From the NCBI GenBank assembly GCA_019187225.1, contig JABAQQ010000051.1:1-34946 (forward strand): 34,946 bases of DNA, in the 5' to 3' direction. This DNA comes from Saprospiraceae bacterium (GTDB lineage: Bacteria; Bacteroidota; Bacteroidia; Chitinophagales; Saprospiraceae). Positions 23,832-30,600 of this stretch are shown piece after piece. The notes under the pieces are model-generated. The model was not told the DNA's origin and made no database searches. It was given only the letters and a program-made list of their open reading frames with translations. A program made the translations under genes and the position numbers. Within the stretch, counting starts at the first letter, position 1, and each line of letters begins with the position of its first letter.

Positions 23832-25538
23832 ATGAAATCACCCCGCTGGCAACTCATTCCCACCGACGAAGCCGCCGTGCAGGCGTTGCGCCGTGTGTTG
23901 GGGATTGACCCTTTGTTCTGCCGGCTTCTCGTGCAACGCGGGGTGACGACCTTCGACGAAGCCCGCGCTTTTTTCCGCCCCAGCCTCGACGATCTGCACA
24001 ATCCCTTTCTGATGAAAGATATGGACGCGGCAGTGGCACGGCTCGACGATGCCCTGCGGCGCAAAGAGCGTATCCTGCTGTACGGCGACTACGATGTGGA
24101 CGGCACCACGAGTGTGGCGCTGATGTACGCCTTTCTTTCCGGTTTTTACCGCAATCTCGACTATTACCTGCCCGACCGCGAAAAAGAGGGCTACGGGGTG
24201 AGCCTCGCCAGCGTGGAATACGCCCGCGAAACCGGCGCCACATTAGTGATCGCCATGGACTGCGGCATCAAGGCCCAGGAAGCGATAGCGCGGGCGAAAG
24301 GTTACGGCATTGATTATATCGTCTGCGACCACCACCTGCCCGAAGGCGAACTGCCCGGCGCGGTGGCCAACCTCGATCCCAAACGCGCCGATTGCCCCTA
24401 TCCTTTTAAGGAACTCAGTGGTTGCGGCATCGCTTTCAAACTCGCCCAGGCGTTGGCAATGCAACACAACACGCCGCCTGAAGAACTCGACGACCTGCTC
24501 GATCTCGTGGCCGTCAGCACCGCCTGCGACATTGTGCCAATGACGGGCGAGAACCGCATCCTCGCGCGATTCGGTCTGCACCGGCTCAACCACGCGCCCC
24601 GTACCGGCCTGTGGGCCCTGATGCAACGGATCAACCGGCCTTTCCCCCTCGATGTCGCGGACCTGGTGTTCGGGCTGGGCCCGCTCATCAATGCCGCCGG
24701 GCGGCTCGGCGACGCCCGCGAGGCAGTCCGCCTAATGCTCTCCGCCGACCGCAACAGCGCACTCGATTACGCCGGCGCACTCGTTCGCCGCAATAAGGAG
24801 CGCCGCGAAGTGGATTACGCCATGGCCGACGAAGCGCGCCGCCGCTTCACCGGAACGCCCGGCTGGGAGGCGCGTAAAAGCATTGTGTTGTTCGACCCCA
24901 ACTGGCACAAAGGCATCATTGGTATTGCCGCCAGCCGCATGACCGAAGCTTTTCACAAGCCGTCGGTTATTCTGACCAAAAGCAATGACCGCGCCGTCGG
25001 TTCGGCGCGTTCGGTGCCGGGATTCGACCTGTATGCCGCCCTCCGGGACTGCGAAGACCTGTTTTTTTCTTACGGCGGCCACGCCCATGCCGCCGGAATG
25101 CAAATGCCGGTGGATAATGTGGAGGCTTTCGCCGAGCGTTTTGAAAACATTGCCAATCAACACATTACTCCTGAAAATGAGCATCCGGTGCTGGACATAT
25201 GCGCCGGGATACGCCTTGACGACATCACACCGAAATTCTGGCAGATGCTGCGTCAATTCGAGCCTTTCGGCCCGCACAACCGCAATCCGGTTTTTTGGGC
25301 GGAAGGCGTAGTGGATACCGGTCATAGCCGCCGTTTGGACAACAACCATGTGCGGCTTTCCCTGCGCCATACCAACAGCGCCATGGCGTTCAAAGGCATC
25401 GGCTTCGGTTTGGCGGATGTGTTTGAAAAAGTGAAAGACCGCCCGTTCGATGTGGCGTTCAACCTGAAAGCCGAGCAATGGCGGGGTGAGGCAAAGCTGT
25501 CGCTGCACGTAAAGGATTTCAGGAGGAGCGAAGGATAA
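23832..25538 (+). CDS. recJ: Single-stranded-DNA-specific 5'-3' exonuclease RecJ
   Basis: 568 residues, normal for RecJ. DHH-family phosphoesterase motifs are in order: DYDVDGTTS (residues 86-94), AMDCGIKA, the DHH of YIVCDHHLP, and NLDPKRADCPY. The DHHA1 part has GSARSVPGFDLY and YGGHAHAAGMQM, and the OB-fold region follows (FEPFGPHNRNPVFW). It degrades single-stranded DNA from the 5' end in mismatch and recombination repair, with two bound Mn/Mg ions. A near -7 box, TACTTTAG (23800-23807), lies 24 bp upstream of the ATG. It converges on the next gene, with a hairpin between. Confidence 0.95.
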   Translation: MKSPRWQLIPTDEAAVQALRRVLGIDPLFCRLLVQRGVTTFDEARAFFRPSLDDLHNPFLMKDMDAAVARLDDALRRKERILLYGDYDVDGTTSVALMYAFLSGFYRNLDYYLPDREKEGYGVSLASVEYARETGATLVIAMDCGIKAQEAIARAKGYGIDYIVCDHHLPEGELPGAVANLDPKRADCPYPFKELSGCGIAFKLAQALAMQHNTPPEELDDLLDLVAVSTACDIVPMTGENRILARFGLHRLNHAPRTGLWALMQRINRPFPLDVADLVFGLGPLINAAGRLGDAREAVRLMLSADRNSALDYAGALVRRNKERREVDYAMADEARRRFTGTPGWEARKSIVLFDPNWHKGIIGIAASRMTEAFHKPSVILTKSNDRAVGSARSVPGFDLYAALRDCEDLFFSYGGHAHAAGMQMPVDNVEAFAERFENIANQHITPENEHPVLDICAGIRLDDITPKFWQMLRQFEPFGPHNRNPVFWAEGVVDTGHSRRLDNNHVRLSLRHTNSAMAFKGIGFGLADVFEKVKDRPFDVAFNLKAEQWRGEAKLSLHVKDFRRSEG

Positions 25539-25542
25539 ATTG

Positions 25543-25585
25543 CCCGGTGTTTTTGTGCACACACATTTAGGCCGGGCGGTATTTT
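25543..25585. terminator. Shared hairpin between recJ and the convergent gene
   Basis: GCCCGG (25543-25548) and CCGGGC (25573-25578) pair around a 24-nt loop that contains the palindrome GTGCAC; TATTTTTC follows. It lies 4 bp after the recJ stop and 8 bp before the stop of the minus-strand gene, so it may serve both. Confidence 0.55.
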
Positions 25586-26326
25586 TCAGGAGGACAAACG
25601 CTCCGCATCTACCTTTTTCATTTCAGCGAGATCGAGCAAGCCGGATTTCCCTTCCGCTTTCATCAATTGCACCAACTGGCAGCAATGCTCGAAAAATACC
25701 TGCGTTTCGTCGGCGTTCAGCGCCTTTCCCGGTTTGTAGGCAATGAGATAGTAGTTGCTGCCCTCGAGGTGCACCGGTGGGCGCTCCGTCAGAAAGCGCT
25801 GCAACTCGGGGCTGAATTTTTCCCGGATCAAAGCTTCGATCTCGCCCGTCAGCCAAAAGCGATTGGAAAAATCGGGGTGTTCGGGAAAATTGATATCTTT
25901 TTTTGCGCCCATTACACCCAGCAATTTTTGCCACCAGTTTTCAGGACGCAGGCGAAAGTCGGGCAACTGAAAATTTTTATCGTTGGCGAAAAAAACCGTT
26001 TGGCGCACTTCGCGGTGGGTGTTGCCTGCATGCACTACGTAGGAATAATCGAACAACCAGACGTCCGTCCCGTCTACCTGGCTGCGCATTACATTGGTCA
26101 CATGACCTCCGCGCCCCCAACGAAAGCCGCGCTCGCGCTTGAAAAGATCGAACGCCTTAAGTTGATTGCTCAATCCAAAAAGGTCCTTTTCATAGAATGG
26201 CAAGCCCATTGTCTCTGCTAGTTGCTGCAGCTCGTTGCGACGTTGCGCTTTGCGTTGTTGCTTGAACCAGAAAATGCCGGCTGCAAATGCAGCCATGGCG
26301 GTAATTACAAGGATCGGGAAGAACAT
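25586..26326 (-). CDS. Single-TM protein of unknown function
   Basis: 246 residues. One N-terminal membrane segment (MFFPILVITAMAAFAAGIFWF) is followed by a basic stretch and a soluble domain with no family I can name. The soluble part contains YEKDLFGLSNQLKAFDLFKRERGFRWGRGGHVTNVM and a beta-strand run (DGTDVWLFDYSYVVHAG). The phrases LFKRERGFRWG and WLFDYSYV are like a DUF in membrane-anchored Bacteroidota proteins that resemble DUF3137, but the match is uncertain. It lies 28 bp downstream of mvaA on the same strand, with its own possible -7 box. Confidence 0.7.
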   Translation of the reverse strand: MFFPILVITAMAAFAAGIFWFKQQRKAQRRNELQQLAETMGLPFYEKDLFGLSNQLKAFDLFKRERGFRWGRGGHVTNVMRSQVDGTDVWLFDYSYVVHAGNTHREVRQTVFFANDKNFQLPDFRLRPENWWQKLLGVMGAKKDINFPEHPDFSNRFWLTGEIEALIREKFSPELQRFLTERPPVHLEGSNYYLIAYKPGKALNADETQVFFEHCCQLVQLMKAEGKSGLLDLAEMKKVDAERLSS

Positions 26327-26345
26327 GATGGCCTGAATTTCAGGA

Positions 26346-26353
26346 CAAATATA
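26346..26353 (-). promoter_or_regulatory. Possible -7 box for the single-TM protein gene
   Basis: TATATTTG on the minus strand lies 20 bp before the ATG at 26326, partly within the gap behind the mvaA stop. No -33 TTG at proper distance was found. Confidence 0.35.
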
Positions 26354-26354
26354 T

Positions 26355-27707
26355 TCAATGCATCAATGCAGCGCCGGGAGAATTCGCTCTTTGGGCATCC
26401 AGAAACGCCCGTACACCGCTGAAACTCACCGTTTGGTTTTGAAAATGATATTGTGCCGCCGCGGCTTCTTCTTCCGAGGCGCAAAGATGGTTGAGGATAT
26501 TGGTCAGGTGCATTTTCATGTGTCCCTGTTGTATGCCGGTAGTAATAAGCGAACGTACGGCGGCGAAGTTCTGGGCCAGGCCGACCGCCGCCACGATACA
26601 CATCAATTCTGAAGCGGAGGGGTAGCTGAGGATTTCGAGCGAGCATTTGGCAAGGGGGTGCAGGGCAGTGAGTCCGCCCACGGTACCGAGTGCCAGCGGA
26701 ATTTGCAGTTCGAAGCGAAAAACGCCGCCATCAACCGTACAGTGGCTGAGGCTGCGGTATTGTCCGTCGCGACATGCATAAGTATGTCCGCAGGCCTCTA
26801 TGGCGCGAAAGTCATTGCCTGTAGCCAGCACAACCGCATCTATTCCGTTGAAAATGCCTTTGTTGTGCGTGGTGGCGCGGTAAGGGTCAATCTCAGCGAT
26901 GCGAACGGCTGCGGCAAAGCGGTCGGCCAATTGCGCCGCGTCCATACCCTGGCTGCGGGCGAGTTCGTCGAAGGAAGCGATGGGGGCTTCCACCCAGGCG
27001 CGCACTAGACATTCGGGCGTGTAGTTCGACAGAATGGACATCACGACCTCCACGTCGCGCTCGGCATCGGGCAAGCCGGGATAATCGGTGAAGAAATTTT
27101 CCAGGGCGTCCGCCAGGCGTTCAAGTACCGAATTGATAAAATTGGCGCCCATGCTGTCGCAGGTCTCAAAGGAAGCGCGGAGCTGGAAATAACAGGGTTC
27201 GAGCGCCGTAAAATCGAGCAAACGGATGTCGCGGATGCCGCCTCCGCGCTTGCGCATGTTGGTCGTCAGATCGTCGCATGAGGAAAGCAGGAAGGCGCGC
27301 AGATCGGGAAAAAGAGACTGCAATTTTTCGGGCGATCCCGTCCAGCGAAAATGTACCTGGCCGAGTTTCACCGTGCCGGCGACTTCAGCGTGAAAACCTC
27401 CCCGGTCGAGCCAGAACTTGGCGGCGCTCGATGCCGCTGCCACCACACTGCTTTCTTCGATGACCATCGGCACGGCATATATTCTGCCATTGATCAGGAA
27501 ATTGGGCGCGATGCTGTACGGAAGCACATAGTTGGCGATGGCGTTCTCCGTGAATCCGTCAATGACCTTTTGGGTTTGTTCATCAGGGTGTTGCCAATCG
27601 GAGAGCATCCGTTTCGCCACCAGCGCATCGCCAGCGAAATTTTCAGCCAACCACTTGATCTTCTGCTGCTTGTTGAGTTTTGAAAAGCCGTTTATCGTTT
27701 TCGACAT
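26355..27707 (-). CDS. mvaA: Hydroxymethylglutaryl-CoA reductase, class II (degradative type)
   Basis: 450 residues from the ATG at 27707 (MSKTINGFSKLNKQQKIKWL); an upstream in-frame methionine would translate the octamer array and is rejected. Class II HMG-CoA reductase is recognised from VIEESSVVAAAS (catalytic Glu), TTHNKGIFNGIDAVVLATGNDFRAIEA (Lys and Asp) and GIQQGHMKMH (His). NFINGR/VLPYSIAPNFLIN matches the same family. The enzyme interconverts HMG-CoA and mevalonate. Next to fni, it is more likely used in isoprenoid synthesis than in mevalonate breakdown. It lies ~100 bp downstream of fni, separated by an octamer array whose nearest unit is 8 bp from the start codon. Confidence 0.92.
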   Translation of the reverse strand: MSKTINGFSKLNKQQKIKWLAENFAGDALVAKRMLSDWQHPDEQTQKVIDGFTENAIANYVLPYSIAPNFLINGRIYAVPMVIEESSVVAAASSAAKFWLDRGGFHAEVAGTVKLGQVHFRWTGSPEKLQSLFPDLRAFLLSSCDDLTTNMRKRGGGIRDIRLLDFTALEPCYFQLRASFETCDSMGANFINSVLERLADALENFFTDYPGLPDAERDVEVVMSILSNYTPECLVRAWVEAPIASFDELARSQGMDAAQLADRFAAAVRIAEIDPYRATTHNKGIFNGIDAVVLATGNDFRAIEACGHTYACRDGQYRSLSHCTVDGGVFRFELQIPLALGTVGGLTALHPLAKCSLEILSYPSASELMCIVAAVGLAQNFAAVRSLITTGIQQGHMKMHLTNILNHLCASEEEAAAAQYHFQNQTVSFSGVRAFLDAQRANSPGAALMH

Positions 27708-27715
27708 ACTATCAT

Positions 27716-27801
27716 GTTTGAGGGTTTGAGGGTTTGAGGGTTTCAAAATTTGGGGTTGGCGGCAACCCTGAAATCTTGAAATCCTGAAAACTCGAAACCT
27801 C
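27716..27801. repeat. Octamer array with fold-back part between fni and mvaA
   Basis: Three GTTTGAGG units (27716-27739) are followed by an imperfect inverted repeat 27738-27784: GGGTTG (27753-27758) and CAACCC (27763-27768) close a GCGG loop, and TTTCAAAATTT/GAAATCTTGAAAT extend the stem. CTGAAAA/CTCGAAA words continue to about 27800. It forms the leader of mvaA on the minus strand. Confidence 0.8.
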
Positions 27802-27810
27802 GCCCCCCCG

Positions 27811-28878
27811 CTATTTTACTCTTAGAAAAGCCTGCGCCAGTTCCAGCCCCCGCACCTGTGCCTCTACAAAAGAGCGGAGATCGGCGTATTCACCGCGGGC
27901 ATATTTTAAAAATCCGGACGCCTGGCCGTATACTGCAGGCAGTGAGGATTTGCTGAGCAAAAAATATCCGTCGAGAAAATCCCGGATACCGCCTGAAATG
28001 ATCAGGTGCCGCACCCGGCAACGATCGCCCAATTCCGTTTTCAGCGCATTCACAAAACCCAGCATTTCGACGGCGGAATGACCGACGGCGGCAATTTTTT
28101 CAAAGATCAATTGTTTGACGGGGTCGCTGCGCAGGAGCTCGAGTTTGGCGAAATTGGTGCCGCCGGCGGCGGCGAATTCGATGGCTTCGATGGGCAGTTG
28201 CATCAGCGCGCGCAGGCTTTCCGGACCGAAACCCTGCCCCACTTCCTTGACAATTATTTTAATATCGAGCGTTTGTAACAATTCCTGGATAACTTCTACA
28301 GGAGGGCGTTTGAAGATGTCTCCTTCGGGCTGCATGGCTTCCTGCAAGGGATTCACATGAACGATGAGACCGTCGGCGCGGAGTTTTTGCAGCAATTCGG
28401 GAATGCGGCCGCTTTCTTTTTTCTCCAGCAGTTGCTCGATCTGCGCGACGCCGAGGTTGGCATAGAGGGGTAGATCGGGCCCGATGGTATTGCGGACGTC
28501 GAAATCGGCGAGGAATTCATTGCCGTAGAGCAGCTGGCGGCAGGAGCCGAGGCCCATGCCGAAGCCAAACTCGGCGCAGGCGCGCGCGAGGTTGTGGTTG
28601 ATGACGTTCGCCAGCGCTGTACCGCCGGTCATACTCGATACCCATAATGGCGCGCGCAATTCTTTTCCTAAAAATGGGAAGGGAGGCTGTGAGCCGGGCG
28701 GGGGATGGGGGCTGAGGAGTGGCTCATAGTAAAAACGGCCATCCAGTTCAGCCGATTCCACCCGGCTTTTAAAAGCAAGTTCAATGTGATCCTGTTTCCG
28801 GGAAACAGCGGTGGGATCGTCGTCGGACAAGCCGATGAGTACAGCCGGATGCAATTTTGTCGGGTCGTCTGATGCCAT
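27811..28878 (-). CDS. fni: Isopentenyl-diphosphate delta-isomerase, type 2 (FMN)
   Basis: 355 residues from the ATG at 28878, chosen because a -33/-7 promoter pair lies just upstream (28899-28926) and the family begins near RKQDHIELAF. Type 2 signatures are SSMTGGT, the HVNPLQEAMQPEGD stretch (Gln/Glu of the Mg site), KEVGQGFG, EFAAAGGTNFAKLE and the FMN phosphate site ISGGIRDF. It interconverts isopentenyl and dimethylallyl diphosphate using reduced FMN and Mg. Followed by mvaA on the same strand, probably one transcript. The upstream open frame to 28980 would remove the promoter and is not used. Confidence 0.92.
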   Translation of the reverse strand: MASDDPTKLHPAVLIGLSDDDPTAVSRKQDHIELAFKSRVESAELDGRFYYEPLLSPHPPPGSQPPFPFLGKELRAPLWVSSMTGGTALANVINHNLARACAEFGFGMGLGSCRQLLYGNEFLADFDVRNTIGPDLPLYANLGVAQIEQLLEKKESGRIPELLQKLRADGLIVHVNPLQEAMQPEGDIFKRPPVEVIQELLQTLDIKIIVKEVGQGFGPESLRALMQLPIEAIEFAAAGGTNFAKLELLRSDPVKQLIFEKIAAVGHSAVEMLGFVNALKTELGDRCRVRHLIISGGIRDFLDGYFLLSKSSLPAVYGQASGFLKYARGEYADLRSFVEAQVRGLELAQAFLRVK

Positions 28879-28898
28879 TCGGGTGTGCAGTCCTAAAG

Positions 28899-28926
28899 CA
28901 AAGATAAGACTTTCAGCACGACGCAA
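28899..28926 (-). promoter_or_regulatory. Promoter of fni (TTG-N17-TATCTTTG)
   Basis: On the minus strand TTG at 28926-28924, a 17-nt spacer and TATCTTTG at 28906-28899 match the Flavobacterium-type consensus TTG-N17-23-TAnnTTTG. The start codon lies 20 bp downstream. This is the best-supported promoter in the window. Confidence 0.65.
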
Positions 28927-28977
28927 GAAACAAAGCTGGCTGGCAAAGGTTTTTGAAGGATTTTTAAATGAAAGGCA

Positions 28978-29012
28978 CATGAGTCATACCGAATTTTTCA
29001 GAATGACTCATG
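28978..29012. promoter_or_regulatory. Perfect 10-bp-arm palindrome upstream of fni
   Basis: CATGAGTCAT (28978-28987) and ATGACTCATG (29003-29012) are exact complements around a 15-nt gap that itself holds GAA-TTT-TTC. It lies about 50 bp upstream of the fni promoter and about 100 bp after the stop of the next minus-strand gene. It could be an operator or a terminator of that gene; there is no T run on either strand. Confidence 0.5.
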
Positions 29013-29114
29013 TCGTTGAAAATGAGTGGATTGAGATACTCCCGGCTTCAGCCTTCCCGACTTCCCATCTCCCGAACATATTTATCTCCAAATACCCAAA
29101 CATCTCAGGCTCCT

Positions 29115-29768
29115 TTACCGCACGATCTTAAAGGAAAAATGACCGTTGCCGGTAGCGGCCCAGGTGCGCACCCAGATGGGCAGCAACATTTCCGTGCCGC
29201 GCGCCGTCGTGATATCGCCCAGATCGATCACGTCATTCCAGCCCCAGGGTGTCAGAAAATTACCGACCACCATTTGTTTGGCGTCAGCGTCGTTGCCGCT
29301 GACGAACATGGTCCCCCGGTCGTTCGGCGATGATTTGCCGGCATTGACCATGACTTCGCAGTTGACGATGTTGAGGGTTTTTACCACTTTGGCATCGGGG
29401 AAGGTGTGCTGGATTTGTTCGCCCAACGAATCGGTATTGCATATAAAGAGAGAAGGTGGCATACCTTTTGAAAAGTCGAGCGGGTTGCTGATGTCCACCA
29501 GCACTTTGCCGGCGAGGTTGACGGCGCCGGCAGCCCGCAATGCATCGAGGGTGCCGTCGCCTTTGGTGCAAACGAAAATAACTTTGCCGAAAGCCGCGGC
29601 ATCCGAAAAGGAGCCTTCGGAGGCATTGGCGCCGTTGGCCGTTACCCATGCGACGGCCTTTTCATTGCCTTTCGTGCGGCTGCCCATTTTGACGGAATGT
29701 CCGAGCCGGATAAGTGCTGAACCGATGGTGTGGCCGACCATGCCGGTTCCGAGGACTGCTATGTTCAT
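29115..29768 (-). CDS. NADP oxidoreductase, coenzyme F420-dependent family-type
   Basis: 217 residues from the ATG at 29768; the frame extends 19 codons upstream but the Rossmann strand MNIAVLGTGMVGHTIGSALIRLGHSVKMGSRT must begin the protein. The dinucleotide motif GTGMVG and the phrase VLVDISNPLDFSKGMPPS are those of the NPR/F420-dependent NADP reductase family. The GTMFVSGNDADAK segment is part of the same domain. In bacteria without F420 these proteins reduce or bind NADP with other partners, so the true substrate is open. It has no obvious operon partner; a heptamer array separates it from the AraC-type fragment upstream. Confidence 0.85.
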   Translation of the reverse strand: MNIAVLGTGMVGHTIGSALIRLGHSVKMGSRTKGNEKAVAWVTANGANASEGSFSDAAAFGKVIFVCTKGDGTLDALRAAGAVNLAGKVLVDISNPLDFSKGMPPSLFICNTDSLGEQIQHTFPDAKVVKTLNIVNCEVMVNAGKSSPNDRGTMFVSGNDADAKQMVVGNFLTPWGWNDVIDLGDITTARGTEMLLPIWVRTWAATGNGHFSFKIVR

Positions 29769-29833
29769 ATTTGAAAGAATTTGGTTGAAATAAATGGTAA
29801 ATTTTTGATTTAAGTATGTGGACAAAACAGATT

Positions 29834-29908
29834 GACATTGGACGTTGGACTATCAGACCTTGGAAACCTATCATTTAGTCTGATGTCCAAAGTCTAAAAT
29901 CAAATGTC
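29834..29908. repeat. Small inverted heptamer array
   Basis: Left words GACATTG, GACGTTG, GACTATC (29834-29858) face right words GTCCAAA, GTCTAAA, ATCAAAT, GTC (29878-29908) across a ~19-bp gap. Pairing is imperfect. It lies between the NADP oxidoreductase start and the AraC-type fragment. Confidence 0.7.
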
Positions 29909-29993
29909 CGGCTATTTATCAGAATTGACATTGCAAAGTTGATGACCCGGCCAGGGCTAAACAGTACACAATTCAAAGGCAGGAATAGAAATT

Positions 29994-30446
29994 TCAAATC
30001 TGACTGCGAAAATCTCCCGGCGTCCGGCCAGTGTGTTTCTTGAAAAACCTGGAAAAATAGTTGGGTGTCTCGAAATCCAGCTGATATTCTATTTCTTTGA
30101 CGGTCAGACCGGAATGCAGCAACAAGGACTTGGCTTCCGTCAGGAGTCGTTCTTGTAAAAGTTCTCCCGCGGTTTTCCCAAGCGTCTCCTTGGTTGTAGC
30201 GCTGAGATGGTTGGGATGTACCCGAAGTGCATCGGCAAACTCCTGAACGGTTTTCAGCCGGTTGGCAGAGCGCCGAAAGTTCTCCTCCAAAAGTTCCTGA
30301 AATTGCCGCACGAGGGCTACTCCGGCCGGCTGCGGGTCGGGCGGATGTTTTCCTTCCAGCATGCGGGCCTTGAAAAAACGCCGGTAATGCAGCAGGGCGG
30401 CATGGAGGTAAACTCGTAGAGAGGACGGGTGGTTACACCATGACAA
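29994..30446 (-). pseudogene. AraC-family regulator, N-terminally truncated
   Basis: 150 residues at most. The C-terminal ~100 contain both helix-turn-helix motifs of AraC/XylS: TVQEFADALRVHPNHLSATTKETLGKTAGELLQERLLTEAK and LTVKEIEYQLDFETPNYFSRFFKKHTGRTPGDFR. The upstream end (SLRVYLHAALLHYRRFFKARML) is the linker found in ~290-residue family members, whose cupin sensing domain should precede it. The frame opens at a TTG right after a stop codon, and no sensing domain is found upstream. It is likely a remnant, or a short constitutive DNA binder from an internal start. The two flanking genes are not obvious targets. Confidence 0.75.
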
Positions 30447-30505
30447 AAGGGTTTAAATTTATGATTTGTCATTTTAACGGCTCTATGCCGGAAAATAAAA
30501 TTCCG

Positions 30506-30513
30506 TAGTTTTG
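30506..30513 (+). promoter_or_regulatory. Possible -7 box for hppA
   Basis: TAGTTTTG matches TAnnTTTG and lies 87 bp before the hppA ATG; no clear TTG at the -33 position. Confidence 0.35.
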
Positions 30514-30600
30514 CCGCCGTTTTTCGGGCGAAATAGTCCGTTTGCGGTGATTTTCAATTCGTTACACCAACTTTTATTTCACTAAAATAAGACTTACCGG

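Noticed and set aside
27708-27746. Upstream in-frame start of mvaA at 27746
   Set aside because: The extra residues would be encoded by the octamer array and do not resemble the family N-terminus.
28879-28980. Upstream in-frame start of fni at 28980
   Set aside because: It would translate the -33/-7 promoter pair and adds 34 residues that family members lack.
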